Source: Siniperca chuatsi
Lineage: Eukaryota > Chordata > Actinopteri > Centrarchiformes > Sinipercidae
Assembly: GCF_020085105.1 (NCBI RefSeq)
Contig: NC_058056.1
Location: forward strand, 16,859,429 to 16,923,428
DNA length: 64,000 nucleotides
Reading direction: 5' to 3'
Positions 55,590-64,000 of this stretch are shown one piece after another. The notes beneath the pieces are model-generated. The model was not told where the DNA came from and made no database searches. It worked only from the letters and a program-made list of their open reading frames with translations. Each line of letters starts with the position of its first letter. The stretch's first letter is position 1. Both the position numbers and the translations under genes were made by a program.

Positions 55590-56070
55590 TCCATCTCCAG
55601 AACTGAACTGCAATAGTACGATCTGACCAGACATGGACCCAGCAGACATTAGGAGCTTAAAGAGGTGAGCTCTTTTCTGGAGCGACTGCACTTGGCCATA
55701 GAGGGCGCCACAGATTTTAAACGCAGTCTTTTCTGTGTCACCTGTGTTACATCAGTTAATCAGTCTCTTATGTATTTAGTATCTTGTGTTATCTTGCATT
55801 TGTTACCTCCAGTTCTGCATTTTATCCTCAGCCCCGCATTTTTCCAGTGCCCCTGTGTTCCTGCCTTTCCCTTGTGTTCTTGGATTCGCTGTGGATTTAC
55901 CTTTGTTGGACTTCTTTTATTCTTTGTCGGACTTTTACCTGGACTTCTCAGCCGCCTTTTGCTGTGTCATTTTCCGTTTCAGTAGGTAAATAAAAACATC
56001 TTTTGTTTATTTCTCCAGTCCCTGTGAGTCGTATCTGCTCTTGGATCCATCTCCTGAACTGAACTGCAAA
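55590..56070 (+). mobile_element. Degraded Gypsy-type LTR retroelement remnant
   Basis: An LTR end (ccatctccagaactgaactg) is followed by a primer-binding/leader region and a gag start (ATG at about 55632, MDPADIRS, then broken). After it comes a second LTR-like tract with AATAAA at about 55988-55993, which again ends ccatctcctgaactgaactg at 56047-56066. The central genes are lost; only gag's first codons and LTR sequence remain. Confidence 0.65.
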
Positions 56071-56892
56071 ATGCTACTGAGCCACTCCGATGGTGGCTGC
56101 AGGACCATCCTTCAGCATTTTGCCTCTTGGATAATGCGGCAGTTGTGTTCCTGACGGTACTGGAAAGGCTGTCATCATGGTGGCAACAGGACATGTCTGT
56201 GGGCACGACTCACATTCAGCAGCTCAGGTCGGTTCGGTTTAGGGATGAGTCGCAGGGTTATTGGGTGCGGCCCCCACCGCCGCAGCCTAAACGCACAACC
56301 CAAATTCAAATGAATGGGAGGACTGGCATTTTCGCTGCAACGCCTGATTTGGTCTGAATACAGCCTAAGTGTTATCATCTTATGTAAAGGAAGGATTAAA
56401 TTTCTTCAATGTGTAGCGATCACTGTCAATTAGTGGAGCTTCAGGTCCATCCTGTTCTGTTAGCGCGGTAAACACAATGACGGTTAAACATGCACTGAAT
56501 CCAACTTCAGTTGCAACACAAACACTAGATTCTGAATGTATTCTCAGCAAATTGTGCTCAAACTGTGATCTTCTACAAAAGCTCCAACATGCTGTTGGCT
56601 TTCATTGTTGACGCTGTCAAGTCATTGTGCAGCTTAGGGAGTTAAATAAGGCTCACATATTCAACTGTTTGCTCTCTGTCACTGGTGAGAGTGAACAAGT
56701 CACATCAGCTGAAAAACACTGACATGTCCCATCATTCCTTTGATCAGCCATGTGTCTGAAAATACACTAAACACTCACAAAAAAAAATCTTTTAATTTTA
56801 TGGGCAGAGCGAGCGGCCAGCATGTAGAGATCTAATATACTGTAGAATGTTGTATAATAGTATTATAACAAGTCCAAAAAGCATTCAGCATA

Positions 56893-57168
56893 GAGATGAA
56901 CCAATGGTTGATTCATTGATCGACATAAAATTAATCAAGTAGTTGTTTAAGAATCTTTTTAAGCAAAAATGCCCTAATTTCACAGGTTTGACCTTCTCAA
57001 ATGTATATTTGCTAGTTTTCTTAGTCTTTAATTCTACTGAATGGGCTCTGAAAATGTGATAGCAATTTTCCACAAACCAACATTTTATAAACCAAATGGT
57101 TAACTAATTAATTGACAAAATAATCAGCAGATTAAACAGTAATGAAAATAACCAGCTGCAGTCCTAAT
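56893..57168 (-). repeat. 'ggctgcaactaac' repeat, reverse copy
   Basis: Ends gaaaataaccagctgcagtc, the inverse of the family's left end, with attaattgacaaaataatca and ttgattcattgatcgacata inside. Confidence 0.6.
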
Positions 57169-57169
57169 T

Positions 57170-59690
57170 CCATATCTATAAGCATGCTTTGCCTGTGTAG
57201 AAATCTGCAGCCTGAGCATTTAAAGTCACTGACTGAGTTTGATCTGGTTTCTCATTTAAGCTAGTACAGTATTTAAATCACATTGGCACTCTGATACCAA
57301 AATCCACGACTGTAGTCCACAAGCTAGTTCAATTCTATGTTGAATTACACCATTTGGCATTTTGGATCACAATGAAAAGATTAACCAAGCCTAATTGGGA
57401 CATAAAGAAGGGTTATTCGTTGCCCCCTCCGCCCCTGTTTGGCAAATCACTCATCTTTCTCTGCGACACGTGCATGGCTTTAGCACAGTCTAATCCAGAC
57501 CCTCGTGCTTGAATGGGATTTGGGTGAAAACCAACAAACTAGGCCACGGAGCCTCGGGTTGAGTCAGTGACAGTGTTACACCAAAAATACATCATGTTGG
57601 AATAATTCAACAAAATTAATTTCTGAAGTGTGTGGACCATCCTTTTTAATTACCATCCTCCCTAAAGGGCCAAACTGGAACCAGTCTAATGAGGCCGAAC
57701 AAGAGAGGCAGATTGTAGAGATAACAGACGGAGTTGGATGATAAATCTCATACCTGCATGTCTGCTCCAGCACATTTTGCTTATCACATTTTTTCCATGA
57801 CTGTTCCATAAAACAGAGCCAACTTTCCATTGCAATCATGTCTGTGTGCAGTTACAACTATCACTTGTGACATGAAAATGTATTATGTTTAAAACACAGC
57901 AGACCTTTCAGCTGCCAAACATTACTACGAACACTGTCGAAAAGTAAAACAAATACTCATAATATGAAGATGTTTCCATTACGTTTGTCAGGTTTTCAGC
58001 CCTGCTCTACAACACAGAACCACACACATCTCAATCAACCTGTCACTGAGTGGTTAATGTGGAACTTCACATTAACTGGATTCTGCCAGTAGTTTCAGTT
58101 AAATGTTCTGTTGCTAAAAGCACCGACTACTTACAGTTCTATAGCAGTTTAACTGACACTGTTACACTCAGGATTTTGTCAGATCTGTGACCAAGCAGAT
58201 ATTGACTAGCATCTAAAGTATCTACTCCCCAAATACCCATTCTAGAGCATTATCTGTAGGTGCACTTTTTATTATAGCTAGTTTGTCATTTGTTAATTTT
58301 GTTTTTCTGCAATCAGTTAACTGCTAATTTTACTATTTGTACTTTTACAGCGGCCCAATTACATACAAGGACAATGGAAAGACGTGATTAGATGCGAATT
58401 TGCGTCTATGTGAGTTGAAAATGTTTCAACTTGAGCAAAAAATCTGTACCTATCCAGGGACTTCATGAATCTGCTTCATAAACTTTTCAGGGACAAGAAG
58501 AAAAAGGAGAGAGACTGGAGGGAAATAACAGAAAGAACCAGAGTTTCTGGTGAGTTCAGTTAGAGGCTAAGCTAAACACACACAGTTGGTGAGTCCGTTG
58601 TAAGCTAGCTGAAAGCTAACATCTGTATAATAAATGTAAACACAAACGGGCAAGCGGTGAAATTTGTGCAAATGACGCAAGGTGAAAAATCGCTCTGCTT
58701 TCTGTCTGAACAGACCTTCTAAGTAACTGTTTTTACTGTTTGGTTAACTGTATTTTACTCTTTGTACTTTTACTCTTGTGTACTCTGTGTGTACTGGATT
58801 AATTACTGTGTTGTACTTCCTATGGGGACTTAATGTTGATCTTTCACTGATGATACTTTGTTTCTTCCCGGCATGAGGGACAACACAACTGATTTGACAG
58901 CTAGCTTAGACAATAGCTTTGGTCTTACAATTGTTTATGGTATCATCTTTTTCTGATGTGTAATCACTGTCATTGGTGGTCCAATGGTTTTCACTCTTTC
59001 ACAATTGCTTCCAGTAAAAATTTTAAAAGCACCACTCCTGTCTTCAACCTTTAAGTGTGTTTGGATTGCTGCATAGCTGTGGTCCTACATGCATAGTGAG
59101 GGCAGAAGAAACTAATTAATGTTGTCTTGAAAGTCAATTTAACTCCAGAAATAGCTGAGTTATAACTATTTTTAATTTTACTACAAAAATATCTGGTTAT
59201 GTATTTACGTTTCCTGACATTTTATTTCTTCAGAAGACCCCCAGAGCTATTAAAAGAGTTTGGAACAACAAGAGTAATTAACTTCTCTGTATTGAGTAAT
59301 ACAAATATGCTTTTGGCATGTACAGATAGTCTGCTCAGTGATGTTACACAACTGTTGGCTCTACACTTAGCCTGGAAGTTTGTGACCAGTGGTTTAGCAC
59401 TAGGAAAGACTGTAACCTACAGTTAGCTTGCTGACTACTTAGGACAAGATAATATGTTGTCACAAAAAACACAGACTCAATACCAGTGGATAAACTCAGA
59501 GGTTTTGTGTGTGGTGACCCAAAACTTAACGACACATAGGCAAACTTGGATTCTGTCAAAGCAGCCATTAATATTAGCATAGCAGCAAATCCTCAGTATT
59601 ACAAAACAAATGATTAATAGCTTTGTGTGCATTGTGAGGGCTGCATAAGCACCGGGGAGGCATGTGAATGGGGCAAGTGTTATTACAGGG
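57170..59690. other. rcan3 upstream intron/intergenic DNA, no gene
   Basis: No exon of rcan3 or other gene recognised. 57410-57575 is GC-richer (gttgccccctccgcccctgt) and repeat-free, a possible conserved element. Confidence 0.4.
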
Positions 59691-59694
59691 GGAT

Positions 59695-59790
59695 CAATAG
59701 CTCAAGCGGCGACCGGTATCGACAGGGGCCGACGCTACGGCGCTACACTGCCGCTCCCTCGAGGACAGTGTGTCCACGGCAGGGAGATTG
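59695..59790. other. Short CpG-rich block in AT-rich DNA
   Basis: About 95 bases with roughly a dozen CpGs (aagcggcgaccggtatcgac, gccgacgctacggcgctaca), far above the surroundings. No exon or named repeat. It could be a regulatory element or a recent insertion. Confidence 0.4.
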
Positions 59791-59901
59791 AAATCAGTTT
59801 ACAGCATGAGGGGACACATTAATCCTATTACCACCAATCTGGTCGTTATGGTTTTTATTGAGGCAGGAGCTTTTCCTAGTCAGCAGCACTTAGGCCTCAG
59901 T

Positions 59902-59936
59902 TGAACACACACACACACACACACATTTTCCTTCCA

Positions 59937-59991
<55 letters not shown>
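59902..59991. repeat. Duplicated AC microsatellite
   Basis: AC runs at about 59902-59924 and 59939-59991, each followed by attttccttccatcacacac. The flanking unit duplicated together with the repeat. Confidence 0.9.
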
Positions 59992-59992
<1 letters not shown>

Positions 59993-60374
59993 TTTCCTTC
60001 CATCACACACTTTTAACAAGTATGTCCACACAGTCCCCCATGTAGATTCACACACTTTAGAGGCGACGGTAGTCCAATGAGTTACACAACATTACACAAG
60101 GTGGCTAAGAGATGCTACAGCTCTTATCTTAGGCCACCACAGCATATAGACAGATGAGCTCTCTCTCTTTACTCACCACTGTCTCTCCCTACTGCTCTCT
60201 TGCATTTTACCCTCTTTCTTTAACTGTCTGTTGGCAATCAGTGCATCACCTTGGTGGTGATGCAGCACCCAGCTCTAATGATAATTAAGCATTAATGGAG
60301 CAAAGGTTGGAGCATGAGCACAGCTTGCAAAGTGTAATGCACGTCATATTTCAGTATTGGAACGTACAGGCATA

Positions 60375-60865
60375 AGTACATTTATTAAAGTACAGTACTT
60401 ACGTACAAATTTTTTGGTACCTGTACTTTACTTGAGTATTTCCATTTTCTGTTACTTTATACTTCTACTCCTTTTTTACATTTCAGGAGGAAATATTGTA
60501 CTTTTTACTGCACTGCATTTATTTCAAAGCTTTAGTTACTAGTTACTTTGCAGATTCAGATTATTAAAACAAAATATAATCAAGTAATACATTATTATGT
60601 ATTGTTAAATATTAAATTACCCAGCAGTATATAAAGTAGTTAAAATTAGTCCCACATTTACCAGCTGCAACATTATGGTGATATGAACATTAATGCATCA
60701 ATAATTATAATATATATTACTCTGAAACGGGACATTCTGCATAATGAGTACTTTTACTTTTGATACTATTTTGATGAAAGTACTTTTACTCAAGGATGAT
60801 TTTGAATGCAGAGTACACTGTGGCAGGAAAAGATCAGAATACTTCTTCCACCACTGCATATGGAT
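60375..60865 (+). mobile_element. 'stepped TAC' MITE, copy 2
   Basis: From cagtacttacgtac to cagaatacttcttccaccac. Internally it shares aggaggaaatattgtacttt, gttactttgcagattcag and acttttacttttgatact with 43200-43625. Confidence 0.65.
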
Positions 60866-61007
60866 AGATATGGATAGATATAGATCTAGTCTATATCTAA
60901 ACTGTCCAGGTTTAACTGTATACAATAGTTAACTGTTACTTAATACATATTCATTTGATTACTTTTGTAAAAGTAAGTCATTTCTTCTTCACTACTTGAG
61001 AAACAAA

Positions 61008-61285
61008 AGTTTCTGATAACCCTGCAAAATGACAAAAAATTGTGAAAAATGCCCCTTACAATTTCCCAGAACCTAATGATATCTTAATTACTAGTTTTGT
61101 CAAACCAGCAGTCCAAAACTTAATGATATTCAATTTACAATTATATAAAACCGAGAAAAGCTGAAAATTCTCCTGTTTGTAGAAGCTGAAGCCAGCCAAT
61201 GCTTGTCATTTCTGCTTGATAAATGATTTAATACATGAATAATCAATTATCTGAATTGTAGTCGATTCATTTTCTTTGGATTGAC
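61008..61285 (+). repeat. 'ggctgcaactaac' repeat, partial copy
   Basis: Contains aaattgtgaaaaatgcccct, accagcagtccaaaacttaa and ttctgcttgataaatgattt. The left end is lost. Confidence 0.6.
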
Positions 61286-61639
61286 TAACTGACTTATCAT
61301 TTTTATATATATTTATATATGCACGTAAAAAACACTGCTTTACACAACATTAATAAAGTTCACCTTCAGCTTGCAGCATGCTGTAGACACAATGGTCTGG
61401 AGCCCTACTGTATTCTTTTAAGGTCACTGGTTTGGCATTGCTATTTTAGGCACTAAAACTGCTTTGTCTTTCTACAGCTGTTTGGACTGGAAACTGTTTT
61501 GGAAATTATGTTCAACCAGTAATTTCAATAACAAAGGCCAATCATTGTATGACGCTGTGTCCCCATCTTCTTCCTTAGTGAGTAAATTGTGGGCCTCTAC
61601 ATTCCATTGCGAGGCCATTTTCTTTGCTTCTAATCTTAT

Positions 61640-62010
61640 CGCTTTGTAGTCGTGTCATCTTGGCCACGTGGTAACCAGACACCTCACCCAGGAGACTGTC
61701 CTTTATTCTACGTCACCCTAACGGACGCAGCACTAACCTTTAGCTGACACCTGAGCCCCGGCACTTCTCTAGGGTTTCAGGCCATCTCCACCTGCCTAGT
61801 GCCCAGACTGGGGGAGCAGGCACACCTGAGCCCACTGCTCTGGCCCAGGATCGCTCAACCTCGCCAAGATGCAGATCTTGTTTCCTACCTAGCACAGAAC
61901 ATGATACTGTCATCGTCTACATCCACCCTGTCTGTCCTGCCTCTGCTCCTCTGCCTCTTGCTTTCACCCCAAACAACTGGAGTGCTTCACAACAGTGTTT
62001 TTAAATGATG
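61640..62010. other. GC-richer segment of unknown nature
   Basis: Distinctly less AT-rich than its neighbours, with a 69-codon plus frame (61799-62008, MPRLGEQAHLSPLLWP...). No domain, convincing splice sites or known repeat. It could be a retroelement piece or a noncoding exon. Confidence 0.25.
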
Positions 62011-62210
62011 GGCTTGGATCATATAAAAATTCAGACCTGATTTATGTTTGATGAGTATGGAGTGGTCTGTCGATGTCCTTTCTCTAAATAATAAAAACAT
62101 TGCAGAAAAAATGGGTTACTAACTAAATGGCAAATGATTGATAATAGCAGATAATCAACTGAGACAGGTAATAAATCTGTCAAGACTCAACTAGGATGAT
62201 ACTTAAACAT

Positions 62211-63408
62211 AGGGCTGGGTATGGTTCAAAAATTTCCGATATCGGGACTGGTTCTTTGACTTCAATACCGGCTCCTGATCAATACCTTTTTCAATACCAA
62301 TTTTCTAAAATCCATTTTAACGAAACAAAAATTCAATACACATTACGGTACAATTACTCACTTCAAAGCAGGAAGCCGTTCAAGGACCTGGGAGCAGCTG
62401 GAGAAACAGTTTTTACTCTGCGCACTTTACTCAACCTGGATAACTGGACTAAAATAAAGAAAATGATGGAATATCTGTACATTATTAGACTATATAAAAT
62501 ATAAATAAATGTCGAAAGGAACATTAATAACAAACAGTATAGCAGCAGTACACCATTGTAGCATCTAGTCTGCCTAATCCAAAGAAGAAAGGAATGACTG
62601 TGTGGGTGAAGTACGTTTGTGGTACTAGGAAATAGTGGTAGAGTGAGACCTCTTACTTTCTCTGCGCTAAAGAGAAGCTAGCCTGGGTCTGACAACCATC
62701 CGCCGGTCTGGGCGTTCAGACCGCTGCCGGCAAGAGTGTCAAAGTGACCGGAAGTCATTCATTTTCAACAAATGCAACAAATCAGAATTTAGAAGTCTTG
62801 CGCTTGTATTTTGTTACCAAGCATTCAAACGCACTTTGCTTCCTATTTCATCTACGTCAGAGCGCCCACAAATCTCGAATTCTGAAGCTCTCGCCGGTAT
62901 AAGCGGTGGTAAGCAACGGCATGGTTTGTCGTCAGAAACGGTTTCCACCTCGGCTCCAGGATACTCATCCCTGCGGTGGTGAGGAGAGGATGCACCGGGG
63001 CTTTCATCCCAGTGGATGATGTGGTGAACAGACTCACAGACAAGTAGATACAGGTTAGCTGCATTGCCTAACAAACAAGCAGCGTGCACAAATTTCACTT
63101 AGCTATCTGTGCAGATAAACAGCAGGCGATAAAACAAACAAACAAACAAACAGTGAGCCCCGTCTCTGGACGTAATTTAATGTTTTTCCTGCATGCCTCT
63201 ATGACGTGTAACGTTACACAGCCAATCACCAGAATTATTAGATCTTGGTACATGCATGCTGCATGCTTATTGGCGCACTGATGCTGATGAGATTTACTCC
63301 CTAGGTATCGAAATTTGGTACCGAATGACAAGGCATTTTTTGATACTCGACAGTATCTTAGCAATTTGGTTGGTGCCATAAAAGTTTCGATGTTCAGTAC
63401 CCAGCTCT
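62211..63408. mobile_element. hAT-like nonautonomous DNA transposon
   Basis: The ends agggctgggtatggttc and, inverted, agagctgggtactgaac form terminal repeats. Both subterminal regions carry the gatatcggg/ggtaccgaa type repeats typical of this fish family. The 1.2-kb interior has no transposase. An 8-bp target duplication is not clear, so the superfamily is tentative. Confidence 0.6.
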
Positions 63409-63434
63409 AAACTTGATTTTAATGTAGAAAATGT

Positions 63435-63700
63435 GTGTTCTAGAGCTGAAACGATTAGACGATTAATCAATGTCCATCTGCAGAAAATGAACTGGCAAAT
63501 ATTTTGTTAACTGATTAATCTTTAAGTCATTTTTCATAAAATGTCACCTTCTCAATTGTGAGGATTTTCTGCTTTTCTTTGTCTTATGTGATATTAAATT
63601 GAATATCTTTGTGTTTCAGACTGTTGGTCGGACAAAAAAAGCTATTTGAAGACATCACCCATGGGCTTTAGGAAATTGTGATGGGCATTTTTTACAACTT
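63435..63700 (-). repeat. 'ggctgcaactaac' repeat, reverse copy
   Basis: Begins ctagagctgaaacgattaga and contains tcagactgttggtcggacaa and ggaaattgtgatgggcattt. Confidence 0.6.
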
Positions 63701-64000
63701 GCAGATTAATAAAAAAAATTATATTCATTCATCTAACCTTTACCCTCCACACAGCCATTAATTCATTCTACCCAGATTGCAAAATAGTGTTAAACATTCC
63801 ACATTTGATAAGTTATAATAAATAACATAAAATGATACAATGGTGCATTGTTTTGAACGTTGCTTTGTTGCTAAGATGCTCAAAATAACTGTCACAAATT
63901 AAAGGGAATGGCAACATGTTATATAAGGTTGTATATCAAAAAAGGCAGAGGGAAAGACTGAAAACATTGCTCGTTTTGCTGAAATACAAATAGCAGATTA

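Noticed and set aside
62814-63098. 94-codon minus frame inside the hAT-like element
   Set aside because: It has no transposase motifs and lies within the noncoding interior of the element.

Overview
The window looks like nuclear DNA from a teleost fish, probably a percomorph. Genes are split by short GT-AG introns. The AT-rich intergenic DNA is full of families I recognise from fish genomes: a Tc1 fossil with IR/DR ends, Gypsy LTR pieces, a LINE 3' end, palindromic MITEs and the 'ggcttcaactaac / attaatcgatta' repeat, plus many AC microsatellites. There are no prokaryotic features and no CRISPR array. No search was run. Gene names rest on reading translations across splice sites and on remembered vertebrate homologues.

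Layout. (1) 3.4-6.5 kb, minus: 5' part of fancm, four coding exons; the rest lies left of base 1. (2) 6.9-9.5 kb, plus: complete iqcc, head-to-head with fancm across about 350 bp. (3) 10.9-16.2 kb, plus: complete dcdc2b, 13 coding exons. (4) 17.6-19.9 kb, minus: complete tmem234, tail-to-tail with dcdc2b. (5) 22.3-24.8 kb, minus: an ncmap-like single-pass membrane protein, with a possible upstream exon at 34.0 kb. (6) 42.6-50.1 kb, minus: last three coding exons of rcan3; its first coding exon is not visible and is probably beyond 64 kb. The rest is introns and intergenic DNA dominated by repeats.

iqcc-dcdc2b-tmem234 matches the human gene order at 1p35, and rcan3-ncmap matches human 1p36.11. 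fancm is on another human chromosome, so the window joins conserved blocks that are separate in human. iqcc and dcdc2b each carry an RFX-type X-box (a ciliary-gene promoter motif) at their 5' end, with nearly the same sequence.

I found no evidence of a wholly new system. The observations most worth checking are the paired X-boxes, a local copy of the iqcc exon 3/intron 3 boundary inside a fancm intron that was later hit by a Tc1 element, a GC-AG intron in dcdc2b, a small LTR retroelement with gag but no pol, the possible ncmap upstream exon, and two perfect short-spacer hairpins near 31-32 kb.
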